Assembly: GCF_000420545.1 (NCBI RefSeq)
Contig: NZ_ATVD01000003.1
Span: 486,370-550,369 of the forward strand
Reading direction: 5' to 3'
DNA from: Arenimonas oryziterrae DSM 21050 = YC6267
GTDB taxonomy: Bacteria; Pseudomonadota; Gammaproteobacteria; Xanthomonadales; Xanthomonadaceae
Length of the DNA stretch: 64,000 bases
Shown: positions 8,847 through 20,859 of the stretch, in pieces
How the letters are laid out: each line of letters starts with the position of its first letter
How positions within the stretch are numbered: position 1 is the stretch's first letter
The notes under the pieces: model-generated
Told to the model about the DNA's origin: nothing
Databases searched by the model: none
Seen by the model: only the letters and a program-made list of their open reading frames with translations
Program-made: the position numbers and the translations under genes

Positions 8847-11800
8847 ATGGATTTCTCCAGATTCTTCATCGACCGGCCGATCTTCGCCGCGGTGTTGTCG
8901 ATCGTCATTTTCGCCGCCGGCCTGATTGCGATTCCGCAATTGCCGATCAGCGAATACCCCGATGTGGTGCCGCCGACCGTGCAGGTGCGCGCGATCTATC
9001 CGGGTGCGAACCCGAAGGTCATCGCCGAAACCGTGGCTACGCCGCTGGAAGAAGCGATCAACGGCGTCGAGGACATGATGTACATGAAGTCGGTCGCTGG
9101 CTCCGACGGCGTGCTCGTGATCACCGTGACCTTCCGTCCCGGCACCGATCCCGACCAGGCCCAGGTGCAGGTGCAGAACCGCGTCAGCCAGGCGCAGGCG
9201 CGTCTGCCCGAAGACGTGCGCCGCCAGGGCGTGACCACGCAGAAGCAATCGCCGACGCTGACCATGGTCGTGCACCTGCTCTCGCCGAGCGGCAAGTACG
9301 ACTCGCTGTACCTGCGCAACTACGCCACGCTCAAGATCAAGGACGAACTTGCGCGCCTGCCCGGCGTCGGCCAGGCCGCGCTGTTCGGCTCGGGCGACTA
9401 TGCGATGCGTCTGTGGCTGGATCCGAACAAGGTCGCGGCCCGCGGTCTCACGGCCGGCGATGTCGTGCGCGCGGTGCGCGAACAGAACGTACAGGTCTCG
9501 GCCGGCCAGCTCGGCGCCGAACCCACGCCCAACGGCAGCGACTTCCTCGTCCAGATCAATGCCCAGGGTCGTCTGCAGTCGGAAGAGGAATTCGGTCGCA
9601 TCGTCATCAAGGCCGGCACGGACGGTGAAATCGTCCGCCTGTCCGATGTCGCGCGCATCGAACTCGGCGCCGGCAATTACACCCTGCGCTCGCAGCTCGA
9701 CAACAAGGACGCGGTCGCGATTCCGATCTTCCAGTCGCCGGGCGCGAACGCAATCGAGCTGTCCGATGCCGTGCGTGCGCGCATGGCCGAACTGTCCACG
9801 CGTTTCCCCGAAGGCATGAGTTACGAGGTCGTGTACGACCCGACCGTGTTCGTGCGCGATTCGATCAAGGCCGTCGTCACGACCTTGCTCGAAGCCGTGC
9901 TGCTGGTCGTACTGGTGGTGATCCTGTTCCTGCAGACCTGGCGCGCGTCGATCATTCCGCTGCTCGCCGTGCCGGTATCGGTCGTGGGCACGTTCGCGGC
10001 CTTGTACCTGCTCGGTTTCTCGATCAATACGCTGACCCTGTTCGGCCTGGTGCTGGCGATCGGCATCGTCGTCGACGATGCGATCGTCGTCGTGGAAAAC
10101 GTCGAGCGCAACATCGAGCAGGGCATGAGCCCGCTCGCGGCGGCGCACCAGGCGATGAAGGAAGTGTCCGGCCCGATCATCGCCATCGCCCTGGTGCTGT
10201 GCGCGGTGTTCGTGCCGATGGCCTTCCTCAACGGCGTCACCGGCCAGTTCTACAAGCAGTTCGCCGTGACGATCGCGATCTCGACGGTGATTTCGGCGAT
10301 CAATTCCCTGACCTTGTCGCCGGCGTTGGCCGCGGCCCTGCTCAAGCCGCACGGTGCCGAGAAGGACGCGCCGTCGCGTCTGATCGACCGGCTGTTCGGT
10401 TGGGTGTTCCGTCCGTTCAACCGCTTCTTCGGTCGCAGCTCGGAGCGTTACCAGGGCGCCGTTGCACGTGCGCTCGGCAAGCGCGGTGCGGTGTTCGCCG
10501 TTTATGCCGCTTTGCTGATCGGCACGGGCGTGATGTTCCAGGCCGTGCCGGGTGGTTTCATCCCGACCCAGGACAAGCTCTATCTCATCGGCGGCGTGAA
10601 ATTGCCTGAAGGCGCCTCGCTCGAGCGCACCGACGCGGTCATCCGCAAGATGAGCCAGATCGCGATGGAGACCGACGGCGTGCAGAACGCGGTCGCGTTC
10701 CCGGGCCTGAATGCGCTGCAGTTCACCAACACGCCCAATACCGGCACGGTGTTCTTCCCGCTCAAGCCTTTCCATGAACGCCACGGCCGCAGCGCCGAGC
10801 AGATCAATGCCGAGATCAACGCCAAGATCGCTGGCATCCAGGAGGGTTTCGCGTTCTCGATCATGCCGCCGCCGATCCTCGGCCTCGGTCAGGGCTCGGG
10901 CTACTCGTTGTTCGTGCAGGATCGCGCGGGCTTGGGCTATGGCCAGCTGCAGAATGCGGTGAATGGTTTCTCGGGTGCGATCTCGCAAACCCCGGGCATG
11001 CATTTCCCGATCAGCACCTACCAGGCCAACGTGCCGCAGCTCGACGCGCAAGTCGACCGCGACAAGGCCAAGGCGCAGGGCGTGCCGCTGACCGAGCTGT
11101 TCGACACCCTGCAGACCTATCTGGGTTCGCAGTACGTCAACGACTTCAACCGCTTCGGTCGCACGTATCAGGTCATCGCCCAGGCCGATGCGCCGTACCG
11201 CGATGGCGCGGAAGATATCGCCAACCTGCGTACGCGCAATGCCAACGGCGAGATGGTGCCGATCGGCAGCATGGTCACCCTGACCCAGACCTATGGTCCG
11301 GATCCGGTGATCCGCTACAACGGCTACCCGGCCGCCGACCTCATCGGCGATGCCGATCCGCGTCTGCTGTCCTCGACCGAGGCGATGGCCAAGCTCAAGG
11401 AAATGGCACCGCACGTGTTGCCCAATGGCATGAGCATCGAGTGGACCGACCTGAGCTTCCAGCAGGCCACGCAGGGCAATGCCGCGCTGCTGATCTTCCC
11501 GCTGTCGGTGCTGCTGGCCTTCCTCGTGCTCGCGGCGCTGTATGAAAGCTGGACGCTGCCGCTGGCGGTGATCCTGATCGTGCCGATGACCCTGCTGTCG
11601 GCCCTGGTCGGCGTGTGGCTGACCGGCGGCGACAACAATGTGTTCGTGCAGGTCGGCCTGGTCGTGCTCATGGGCCTGGCTTGCAAGAACGCGATCCTCA
11701 TCGTGGAGTTCGCGCGTGAACTGGAGATGCAGGGCATGGGCGTGGTCGAAGCCGCGCTGGAAGCCTGCCGTCTGCGTCTGCGTCCGATCGTGATGACGTC

Positions 11801-12020
11801 CATCGCCTTCATCGCCGGCACCGTGCCGTTGGTGCTGGGCAGTGGCGCCGGCAGCGAAGTGCGCTCGGTGACCGGCATCACGGTGTTCGCCGGCATGCTC
11901 GGCGTGACCCTGTTCGGCCTGTTCCTTACCCCGGTGTTCTACGTGGCGCTGCGCAAGCTCATCGCGCGGCCGCTCGTGGTGCACGCCCCGACTGCGGCCC
12001 AGGAGGCTGTCCATGCGTAA
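8847..12020 (+). CDS. RND multidrug efflux pump, inner-membrane transporter (HAE1 family)
   Basis: Proton-driven inner-membrane pump of 1057 residues, full length for the AcrB/MexF family. It has the expected duplicated layout: TM1 at the extreme N-terminus (FFIDRPIFAAVLSIVIF), a large periplasmic porter loop, TM2-6, a second loop and TM8-12. Proton-relay residues are present: Asp410-Asp411 in IGIVVDDAIVVVENVER and Lys947 in GLACKNAILIVEFARE. The ATG at 8847 has AAGGA 7 bases upstream. The 3' end overlaps the channel gene by 8 bases. The QxSGxGYSLFVQDR-type second loop resembles MexF-like members, but the drug spectrum is not inferable. Confidence 0.97.
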   Translation: MDFSRFFIDRPIFAAVLSIVIFAAGLIAIPQLPISEYPDVVPPTVQVRAIYPGANPKVIAETVATPLEEAINGVEDMMYMKSVAGSDGVLVITVTFRPGTDPDQAQVQVQNRVSQAQARLPEDVRRQGVTTQKQSPTLTMVVHLLSPSGKYDSLYLRNYATLKIKDELARLPGVGQAALFGSGDYAMRLWLDPNKVAARGLTAGDVVRAVREQNVQVSAGQLGAEPTPNGSDFLVQINAQGRLQSEEEFGRIVIKAGTDGEIVRLSDVARIELGAGNYTLRSQLDNKDAVAIPIFQSPGANAIELSDAVRARMAELSTRFPEGMSYEVVYDPTVFVRDSIKAVVTTLLEAVLLVVLVVILFLQTWRASIIPLLAVPVSVVGTFAALYLLGFSINTLTLFGLVLAIGIVVDDAIVVVENVERNIEQGMSPLAAAHQAMKEVSGPIIAIALVLCAVFVPMAFLNGVTGQFYKQFAVTIAISTVISAINSLTLSPALAAALLKPHGAEKDAPSRLIDRLFGWVFRPFNRFFGRSSERYQGAVARALGKRGAVFAVYAALLIGTGVMFQAVPGGFIPTQDKLYLIGGVKLPEGASLERTDAVIRKMSQIAMETDGVQNAVAFPGLNALQFTNTPNTGTVFFPLKPFHERHGRSAEQINAEINAKIAGIQEGFAFSIMPPPILGLGQGSGYSLFVQDRAGLGYGQLQNAVNGFSGAISQTPGMHFPISTYQANVPQLDAQVDRDKAKAQGVPLTELFDTLQTYLGSQYVNDFNRFGRTYQVIAQADAPYRDGAEDIANLRTRNANGEMVPIGSMVTLTQTYGPDPVIRYNGYPAADLIGDADPRLLSSTEAMAKLKEMAPHVLPNGMSIEWTDLSFQQATQGNAALLIFPLSVLLAFLVLAALYESWTLPLAVILIVPMTLLSALVGVWLTGGDNNVFVQVGLVVLMGLACKNAILIVEFARELEMQGMGVVEAALEACRLRLRPIVMTSIAFIAGTVPLVLGSGAGSEVRSVTGITVFAGMLGVTLFGLFLTPVFYVALRKLIARPLVVHAPTAAQEAVHA

Positions 12021-13485
12021 TGTCCCGAATAAAACCGCGCTCGCCGCGGCGGTGTTCGCCTTCGTGCTGTCGGCCTGCGCGATCGGCCCCGACCACGTCC
12101 GTCCTTCGTCGCTGGCGGTGCCGGAGAAATTCGTCGAAGCCGGTGCGATCGAGCCGCTGATGGCCACCAGCGCCGAGCGCAACGACCAAAGCGACTTCTG
12201 GCGCCGTCTGGGTGATGCGCAACTGACCGCGCTCGTCGAGCAGGCCCTGCTCGCGAACCACGATCTGCGCATCGCGCTGGCCAATGCCGAACGCGCACAG
12301 GCCCTGCAACGCGGCACGCGTCTGGATCTGTTGCCGACGGTGACCGGCGATGCCCAGGGCAGCGATGTGCGCGCCAGCGCCGATCAGCAGCCGGGGGTTG
12401 CCCGTGCCGATCGCGATGGCCGGCAGTACGACGCCGGTATTCGCGCGGCTTGGGAACTGGATCTGTTCGGGCGGGTGCGTCGCCAGGTCGAGGCCGGCCG
12501 GGCCGGCACCGACGCAGCGAATGCGGATTTCCGCGCGTTGCAGGTGGCGATCGTGGCGGAAGTCGCGCGCGACTACATCGAACTGCGCGGTCTGCAGGAA
12601 CAGCTGCGCGTCGCCCAGGAAAGCGCGGAATCGCAGGCGGAAACCCTGCGCTTGGTCGAAATGGGTTTCCAGGCGGGACGCGGCACCGAATTCGATACCG
12701 CGCGTGCGCGCGCCTTGCTCGCCGGCACGCAGTCGCGCGCGCCGGCCCTGGAAGCGCGCATCGCGATCACGCTGCACCATCTGGCCGTGCTGATCGGCCA
12801 GCCGCCGGGCGCGGTCACCGAGGCGCTGAAATGGCGCGAACCGTTGCCGGCATTGCCGGGTGTTGTCGATCCGGGCACGCCGGGCGATCTGCTGCGCCGG
12901 CGTCCGGATGTCGCCGCTGCGGAATACCGTCTGCATGCCGCCACCGCGCGAATCGGCGTGGCCAAGGCCGATTTCTTTCCACGCTTCACGCTCGGCGGAT
13001 TGATCGGCAGCCAGGCGGTGGATCGCGACGCGCTGTTCGGCCGTGACAGCGAAACGCGCCTGGTCGCGCTCGGCGTCGACTGGTCCTTCCTCGATATCGG
13101 TCGGGTGCGCGCCCGCGTCGCGGCGGCGGATGCCGACGCGGCCGCGGAACTCGCCCGGTACGAACAGACCGTGCTGCACGCCTTGGCCGACACCGAAGAT
13201 GCGCTGGTGCGCTACGGCAATGCCCGCGTCGAAGACGAACATCTCGCGCGCGCCGCCGGCGACAGCGCCCGGGCCGCGCAACTGGCGCGCATCCGCTACG
13301 AAAACGGCGCGACGGACCTGTTCGAAGTGCTCGATGCCGAGCGCAGCAACCTGCAGGCGCAGGACGCGCTCGCGCAAAGCCGCACGCGCAGCCTCACCGG
13401 CTGGGTGGCCTTGTATCAGGCGCTGGCGGGCGGCTGGCCCGACACCCGTCCCACGCACACCGGCGTCGCCGCGCGCAGCCCCTAG
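12013..13485 (+). CDS. RND efflux outer-membrane factor (OprM/NodT family lipoprotein)
   Basis: Outer-membrane channel of 490 residues completing the tripartite pump. The signal peptide ends in lipobox LSAC (Cys near residue 22), and the mature chain begins AIGPDHVRPS as in NodT/OprM proteins. Two repeated coiled-coil regions form the periplasmic tunnel. WELDLFGRVRRQVEA and RRRPDVAAAEYRLHAATARIG are family signatures. The start codon lies within the last codons of the pump gene, so translation is probably coupled. The C-terminal 30 residues after the last helix are variable. Confidence 0.95.
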   Translation: MRNVPNKTALAAAVFAFVLSACAIGPDHVRPSSLAVPEKFVEAGAIEPLMATSAERNDQSDFWRRLGDAQLTALVEQALLANHDLRIALANAERAQALQRGTRLDLLPTVTGDAQGSDVRASADQQPGVARADRDGRQYDAGIRAAWELDLFGRVRRQVEAGRAGTDAANADFRALQVAIVAEVARDYIELRGLQEQLRVAQESAESQAETLRLVEMGFQAGRGTEFDTARARALLAGTQSRAPALEARIAITLHHLAVLIGQPPGAVTEALKWREPLPALPGVVDPGTPGDLLRRRPDVAAAEYRLHAATARIGVAKADFFPRFTLGGLIGSQAVDRDALFGRDSETRLVALGVDWSFLDIGRVRARVAAADADAAAELARYEQTVLHALADTEDALVRYGNARVEDEHLARAAGDSARAAQLARIRYENGATDLFEVLDAERSNLQAQDALAQSRTRSLTGWVALYQALAGGWPDTRPTHTGVAARSP

Positions 13486-13511
13486 GTCCGTCCGGGGCAG
13501 GCGCGGCGGCG

Positions 13512-13517
13512 CATAAT
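13512..13517 (+). promoter_or_regulatory. Putative -10 element of the acyl-CoA dehydrogenase gene
   Basis: CATAAT, 35 bases before the ATG at 13553, in the only gap between the efflux operon and the next gene. No clear -35. Confidence 0.4.
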
Positions 13518-13552
13518 CGGTCCGGAAGCTTCGACAGCCGACAGGTGAGCGC

Positions 13553-15331
13553 ATGAACCAGGCCCAGACCCACGATCCGTCCGGCGATGCCGACTCGCGC
13601 CTGCTGCGCGACCAGAGCGTCGCCAAGAATCTGCTGTTCGGACAGATCCTCGAAGAGAACCTGTTCCCGTATCCGGCGCTGCGCGATCGCGATCGCGAGA
13701 TGCTCGGCCAGATGGTCGATGCGATCGACAGCTTCCTCGCCGACAAGCGCGCCGACTTCGCACGCTGGGACCGCGAGGCGCACCAGCCCGCCGAGTTCAT
13801 CCAGGCCCTGCGCGACATGGGTCTGTTCGGCCTGATCATCCCCGAACAGTTCGGCGGCCTGGAACTGTCCAACGCCGCGTATGCACGCGTGCTCGCGCAG
13901 ACCAGCCGGCACGACAGTTCGGTCTCGCTGACGATCGGTGCGCACAGCTCGATCGGCATGAAGGGTCTGCTGCTGTTCGGCACCGACGAGCAGAAGGCGC
14001 GCTATCTGCCGCGTCTGGCGAGTGGCGAGATGATCGCCGCGTTCTGCCTGACCGAATCCGGCGCCGGCTCCGACGCGGCGTCCATCCGCACGACCGCCAA
14101 GGCCAATGCCGATGGCAGTTGGACGCTGAGCGGCGAGAAGATCTGGATCACCAATGGCGGCATCGCCGATCTGTACACGGTGTTCGCGCGCACCGACGGT
14201 GCCGAAGGCAAGATCAGCGCCTTCGTCGTCGAAGCCGCCTGGCCGGGCGTGAGTCATGGCGCACACGAGGACAAGATGGGCATCCGCGCCTCGTCGACGA
14301 CGACCGTCGCCTTCAGCGATGTGCGCGTGCCCGCCGAAAACGTCCTGGGCGAGATCGGCAAGGGTTTCAAGGTCGCGATGGGCATCCTCAACAACGGACG
14401 CACCGGCCTGGGCGGCGGTGCCGTCGGCGGCATGAAGGCGCTGATCAAGCTGTCGGTGCAGCAGGCGCAGGAGCGGCGTCAGTTCGACCGGCCGATCGCC
14501 GAGTTCGGCTTGGTGCGGGAAAAGATCGCGCAGATGACCGTGGATTGTTTCGCGGCCGAAAGCGCCGTGTGGATGGTGGCGCACTATATCGACAGCGGCT
14601 GCCAGGATTATTCGGTCGAAGCGGCGATCAGCAAGGTGTTCGCCAGCGAGGCGATGCAGCGCGCGGCCTACGAGGCCTTGCAGATCGCCGGCGGCAGCGG
14701 CTACATGCGCGAGTTCCCGTACGAGCAGGTCACGCGCGATGCGCGCATCCTGCCGATTTTCGAAGGCACCAACGAAATCCTGCGCCTGTACATCGCCCTG
14801 TCCGGACTCAAGGATGTGGGCGCTTCCTTGTCCGAGCTCAAGTCGGCGGTCAACGCGATCTTCAACGATCCGATCAAGGGCTTCGGCGTGCTTTCGGGCT
14901 ATGCCGAGCGCCGCTTCACCCAGGCCACGGGCTTCGGCGGCGATCGCATCCTCAGCCAGCTGGAGCCGCCGTTGCGGCCGCTGGCGGCGGTGTTCGAAAA
15001 GTACGCGACCGAACTCGCGCGCGTCGCCGATGAGTCCCTGCGCAAGTATGGCAAGGGCATCGCCGAGCACCAGCACGTGCAAAAGCGCATCGCCGACCTG
15101 ACCATCGACCTGTTCGTCGGCCTGTGCGTGCTCTCGCGCGCCGATTCCCTGGCCAAGGCCGAGCCGGCGGAGGCCGCGCGGGTGATCGCGATCGCCAAGA
15201 CCTTCACGCGCCAGGCGCGCCGGCGCATGAACCGCAACGTCCGTGATCTCGCGCGCAACGAGGACGAGACGCTGGATGCAATCGCCGCTGACGTGATCGG
15301 TCGCGGCGGCTATGGCTGGGACGTGATCTGA
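13553..15331 (+). CDS. Acyl-CoA dehydrogenase (VLCAD/ACAD9-like)
   Basis: Flavoenzyme for the first step of fatty acid beta-oxidation, making trans-2-enoyl-CoA; 592 residues. The usual dehydrogenase core covers about residues 70-440: [13 protein letters not shown] and WITNGG FAD-binding segments, and the catalytic base Glu404 in [13 protein letters not shown]-terminal extension of about 150 residues is the arrangement seen in very-long-chain enzymes, where it aids dimer or membrane contact. It probably acts on long acyl chains. Neighbouring aceK fits a fatty acid/acetate growth theme: acetyl-CoA from beta-oxidation needs the glyoxylate bypass. The stop lies 40 bases before aceK. Confidence 0.94.
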   Translation: MNQAQTHDPSGDADSRLLRDQSVAKNLLFGQILEENLFPYPALRDRDREMLGQMVDAIDSFLADKRADFARWDREAHQPAEFIQALRDMGLFGLIIPEQFGGLELSNAAYARVLAQTSRHDSSVSLTIGAHSSIGMKGLLLFGTDEQKARYLPRLASGEMIAAFCLTESGAGSDAASIRTTAKANADGSWTLSGEKIWITNGGIADLYTVFARTDGAEGKISAFVVEAAWPGVSHGAHEDKMGIRASSTTTVAFSDVRVPAENVLGEIGKGFKVAMGILNNGRTGLGGGAVGGMKALIKLSVQQAQERRQFDRPIAEFGLVREKIAQMTVDCFAAESAVWMVAHYIDSGCQDYSVEAAISKVFASEAMQRAAYEALQIAGGSGYMREFPYEQVTRDARILPIFEGTNEILRLYIALSGLKDVGASLSELKSAVNAIFNDPIKGFGVLSGYAERRFTQATGFGGDRILSQLEPPLRPLAAVFEKYATELARVADESLRKYGKGIAEHQHVQKRIADLTIDLFVGLCVLSRADSLAKAEPAEAARVIAIAKTFTRQARRRMNRNVRDLARNEDETLDAIAADVIGRGGYGWDVI

Positions 15332-15360
15332 ACCCTTGCACCAAAGGCAGGCCGGCCCGC

Positions 15361-15366
15361 TAGACT
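15361..15366 (+). promoter_or_regulatory. Putative -10 element of aceK (short leader)
   Basis: TAGACT followed by GGGCC and then the ATG of aceK. Transcription would start at or next to the ATG. Nearly the same arrangement (TAGACTGGGGCC-ATG) precedes rluE at 31199. Confidence 0.5.
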
Positions 15367-15371
15367 GGGCC

Positions 15372-17108
15372 ATGCCTGCCGATGCCGTCCGCGCCGACAC
15401 CCGCCCCGAATTCGCCGCGACCTGCGCGGCGGCGATCCGCGATGCCTTCAGCGACTACGACGCCCGCTTCGACGCGATCACCCGGCGCGCGCGCCATCGT
15501 TTCGAGACCCGCGACTGGGGTGCGGCGCGCGAGGATGCGCTCGAGCGCATCGAGTTGTACGACCGGTGCGTGGCCGAGATTTCCCTGGAGCTCGAACAGC
15601 GCCTCGGCGACCACGCGCAGGACCGGCCGCTGTGGTCGGCGGTCCGCGACCACTACGCGGCCCTCATTGCCGACCTGCTCGATCAGGAACTGTACAAGAC
15701 CTTCTTCAACACGCTGACGCGGCGCTTCTTCAAGACCCGTGGTGTCGCCGCCGACATCGAATTCGTCGCGCTCGACATCGAGCCCACCGACCGCATCACC
15801 CATCCTGTGGCGCGGCACAGCTATGCGGTGTCGGGCGATCTCGCCGCGACCGTGGAGCGCGTGCTCGCCGGCTATCCGTTCGCGGTCGCGCACGCCGATG
15901 CACGCGGCGATGCCGCACGCGTCGCGCAGACGCTGACGGCGCGGCTGGCCGACTGGGGCGAGGCCGGCATCGTCGCGATCGAACTGCTCGACACCGTCTT
16001 CTACCGCGAACGCCGTGCGTATCTCGTCGGCCGCGTGTTCGGCCGCGAGCACTACGCACCCTGCGTGATCGCCCTGGTCAACGACGGCGCCGGCCTGCGC
16101 GTGGACGCCGTGCTCAGCGCGCGCCAGCATGTCGCGGTGCTGTTCGGCTATACGCACAGCTATTTCCACGCCGATCTCGCCACGGTCGGCGATGCGGTGG
16201 TGTTCCTGCGCACCTTGCTGCCGGGCAAGCCGGTCGACGAGATCTACACCGTGCTCGGCCGCGCCAAGCAGGGCAAGACCGAACGCTACCGGCATTTTTT
16301 CGGCTATCTGAGTGCACATCCCGACCAGAAGCTCATCCAGGCCGACGGCGAACGCGGCATGGTCATGGCGGTGTTCACGCTGCCGGGCAATCCGCTGGTG
16401 TTCAAGCTCATCCGCGACAAGTTCGCCTATCCCAAGAACATCGCGCGCGAGCAGGTGCAGGAAAAATACCGCCTCGTATTCCGCCACGACCGCGTCGGCC
16501 GTTTGATCGACGCGCAGGAATACCGGTTCCTGAGATTCCCGCGCGCGCAGTTCGCCCAGGTCCTGCTCGACGAGCTGCGCCGCGAGTGCCGCGAGTCGGT
16601 CAGCGAGGACGGCGAGGATATCGTCGTGCACCACTGCTACGTCGAACGCCGCCTGCGTCCGTTGAATCTTTATGTGAAGGAAGTCGGCGAAGACGCCGCG
16701 CTGGCGGCCGTGCTCGACTACGGCCAGGCGATCAAGGATCTCGCCCGCAGCAATATCTTCCCGGGCGACCTGCTGCTGAAGAATTTCGGCGTTACCCGCA
16801 ACGGTCGCGCGATCTTCTACGACTACGACGAATTGTGCCTGGTCACCGAGTGCCGGTTCCGTCCGCTGCCCGAGCCGAAAAACGACGAAGAGGAAATGCA
16901 TCACGGCGCCTGGTATTACGTCGCCGACAACGATGTTTTCCCCGAACAGTTCCCGCGCTTCCTCGGCCTGACCCCGCCCCAGCGCGACGCCCTGCTGCAA
17001 GTGCACGGCGAAATCTTCGACGTGCACTGGTGGCAGGACCTGCAGAAAAACCTGCACGCCGGCGGCTTCACCGACGTCCCGCCGTACCCGGAAAGCCTGA
17101 GGCTATAA
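15372..17108 (+). CDS. aceK: Isocitrate dehydrogenase kinase/phosphatase
   Basis: Bifunctional enzyme that phosphorylates and dephosphorylates Icd, diverting isocitrate into the glyoxylate bypass. At 578 residues it equals the E. coli length. The N-terminal half is the regulatory domain. The C-terminal kinase-like domain shows the ATP-binding Lys in [11 protein letters not shown] and the catalytic/metal segment [13 protein letters not shown]...FYDYDE, whose Asp and Asn residues serve both activities in E. coli. The ATG at 15372 is chosen from length and the preceding -10; a TTG 12 codons earlier is unlikely. Unlike E. coli, aceK is not in an operon with aceBA but sits 26 kb away behind an acyl-CoA dehydrogenase gene. 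Confidence 0.97.
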   Translation: MPADAVRADTRPEFAATCAAAIRDAFSDYDARFDAITRRARHRFETRDWGAAREDALERIELYDRCVAEISLELEQRLGDHAQDRPLWSAVRDHYAALIADLLDQELYKTFFNTLTRRFFKTRGVAADIEFVALDIEPTDRITHPVARHSYAVSGDLAATVERVLAGYPFAVAHADARGDAARVAQTLTARLADWGEAGIVAIELLDTVFYRERRAYLVGRVFGREHYAPCVIALVNDGAGLRVDAVLSARQHVAVLFGYTHSYFHADLATVGDAVVFLRTLLPGKPVDEIYTVLGRAKQGKTERYRHFFGYLSAHPDQKLIQADGERGMVMAVFTLPGNPLVFKLIRDKFAYPKNIAREQVQEKYRLVFRHDRVGRLIDAQEYRFLRFPRAQFAQVLLDELRRECRESVSEDGEDIVVHHCYVERRLRPLNLYVKEVGEDAALAAVLDYGQAIKDLARSNIFPGDLLLKNFGVTRNGRAIFYDYDELCLVTECRFRPLPEPKNDEEEMHHGAWYYVADNDVFPEQFPRFLGLTPPQRDALLQVHGEIFDVHWWQDLQKNLHAGGFTDVPPYPESLRL

Positions 17109-17144
17109 CCATCGCTCTCGCCGGGATTTTCCTCAGCAGATGAA

Positions 17145-17213
17145 GCGCGCTGGCCCTCGCATTTCAACCAAGCCGGTAACGTGCGGCGACTTGAAATGCG
17201 AGGGCCAGCGCGC
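17145..17213. repeat. Perfect 23-bp inverted repeat with 23-nt loop
   Basis: GCGCGCTGGCCCTCGCATTT-CAA at 17145-17167 and its exact complement at 17191-17213, separated by 23 bases. It lies between the convergent aceK and katG genes, just before the likely aceK terminator. It is unlike the other dispersed palindromes in the window and has no U-tract. Confidence 0.85.
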
Positions 17214-17217
17214 CACT

Positions 17218-17247
17218 GGCGACACCGCCCACCGGTGCCGCCTTTTT
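17218..17247 (+). terminator. Rho-independent terminator of aceK
   Basis: GGCGACACC (17218-17226) pairs with GGTGCCGCC (17234-17242) with one mismatch, and is followed by TTTTT. It is oriented for transcription from aceK. Confidence 0.65.
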
Positions 17248-17255
17248 CGCAAAAA

Positions 17256-19556
<2,301 letters not shown>

Positions 19557-19716
19557 TCAGTTGTGCCGGCCACCGGGGGCGCGTGGCCGCCCGGCAGAGT
19601 GTGCGCCTTGCCGACGAAAGTCCTCCATGTTGCAGCGCATCGAGCTGATCGACGCGGCGTCCGTCGCACCGGCCGACGTGCCACACGCGCACTGAGGCCG
19701 GGCACCGGCGTCCGGA

Positions 19717-20796
19717 CTATCCGGCGGTCGCCAGGCGCGGCTGGGTCGGCCAGGCGTGGCGGAACAATCGCGCCATCACGCCCGCGTACTGCCGGAGGAA
19801 ACCGCCGGTGTTGTAGTGCACGCCGTAGCGCGCGCAGATGTCGCGCACCTGCGGCGCGATTTCCGCGTAGCGCGGCGCCGGCAGATCCGGGAACAGATGA
19901 TGTTCGATCTGATGGCTCAGATGCCCGGTCAGCAGATGGAACAGGCGGCCGCCTTCGAGATTGCTTGAGCCCTGGATCTGGCGCAGGTACCACTGGCCGC
20001 GGGTTTCGTTCTCGACTTCGCGGCGCGTGTAGGTCTGCGCGTGTTCGGTCAGATGCCCGCAGAAGATGATCGCGTTCGTCCACAGGTTGCGCAGGCCGTT
20101 CGCGACCAGATTGCCCAGCAGCACGCGCGGCCACTGCCAGAACGCAAGCGCCGGAAAGAGCACGTAGTCCTTGAACAGCTGACGCCCCGCTTTGCGCAGG
20201 AACGGACGCATGCGCTCGCCGAACTCGGCGCGTTTCATGCGACCTTTGAGGAAGCGGCCGATCTTGATGTCATGCACCGCCACGCCCCACTGGAAATTCA
20301 ACGCCAGCAGCAGGTACCACAGCGGCTGCAGCAGCGACGCCGGTGACCACTTCTGCTGCTCGCTCATGCGCAGCATGCCGTAGCCGAAGTCGTGGTCCTT
20401 GCCGAGGATGTTGGTGTGGTCGTGGTGTTCGACATTGTGCGAATGCCGCCAGTGCTCGCCGTCGCAGACGATGTCCCACTCGTAGGTCTGCGAGCTCAGC
20501 GACGGATCGTTCATCCAGTCGTACTGGCCATGCATGACGTTGTGGCCGATCTCCATGTTCTCGAGAATTTTCGCGAGTGCCAGACCGAGCACGCCGGCGA
20601 TCCAGCTCACGGGTCCGAAGCCGAACATCAGCAGGCCGCGCCCGGCGATCGCCGTGCCCTGGGCGATGCCACGCATGCGTCGGATATGGCGTGCGTCGCG
20701 CTCGCCGACGTCGGCGAACGCGGCACGACGCACGGCGTCGAGTTCGGCGGCGAAGCGCGCGTAGGTGTCGGTATCGAATCGGACTTTGTCGGTCAT
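19717..20796 (-). CDS. Membrane fatty acid desaturase
   Basis: Inner-membrane di-iron desaturase introducing a double bond into acyl chains of phospholipid or CoA; 359 residues. The three histidine boxes are present: HNVMH (residues 85-89), HSHNVEHH (118-125) and HQIEHH near residue 300. Hydrophobic stretches fit 4-6 membrane spans. Electrons should come from the ferredoxin reductase encoded just upstream at 20860. Together with the divergent TetR gene the layout matches the pseudomonad desCB/desT arrangement for aerobic unsaturated fatty acid synthesis. A 38-base repeat lies between desaturase and reductase genes. The acyl position specificity is unknown. Confidence 0.93.
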   Translation of the reverse strand: MTDKVRFDTDTYARFAAELDAVRRAAFADVGERDARHIRRMRGIAQGTAIAGRGLLMFGFGPVSWIAGVLGLALAKILENMEIGHNVMHGQYDWMNDPSLSSQTYEWDIVCDGEHWRHSHNVEHHDHTNILGKDHDFGYGMLRMSEQQKWSPASLLQPLWYLLLALNFQWGVAVHDIKIGRFLKGRMKRAEFGERMRPFLRKAGRQLFKDYVLFPALAFWQWPRVLLGNLVANGLRNLWTNAIIFCGHLTEHAQTYTRREVENETRGQWYLRQIQGSSNLEGGRLFHLLTGHLSHQIEHHLFPDLPAPRYAEIAPQVRDICARYGVHYNTGGFLRQYAGVMARLFRHAWPTQPRLATAG

Positions 20797-20816
20797 GGTT
20801 CTTTTCCTGGACAGTC

Positions 20817-20854
20817 GACTCCCTCCCCCATCGGGAGAGGGCCGGGGTGAGGGG
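20817..20854. repeat. Dispersed GC-rich repeat, family C copy 1
   Basis: Starts GACTCCCTC and ends GGGAGAGGGCCGGGGTGAGG. A near-identical copy lies at 23844-23883. It sits between the reductase and desaturase genes, with CTCCC/GGGAG pairing. Confidence 0.8.
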
Positions 20855-20859
20855 TCGCG

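Noticed and set aside
8484-12317. Open frame of about 1277 codons on the minus strand opposite the RND operon
   Set aside because: Low-complexity His/Arg/Gln-rich translation typical of the antisense of GC-rich genes; the plus strand encodes clear RND proteins.
19628-19696. 22-codon frame in the katG-desaturase gap
   Set aside because: No ribosome-binding site and no recognisable sequence; too short to support.
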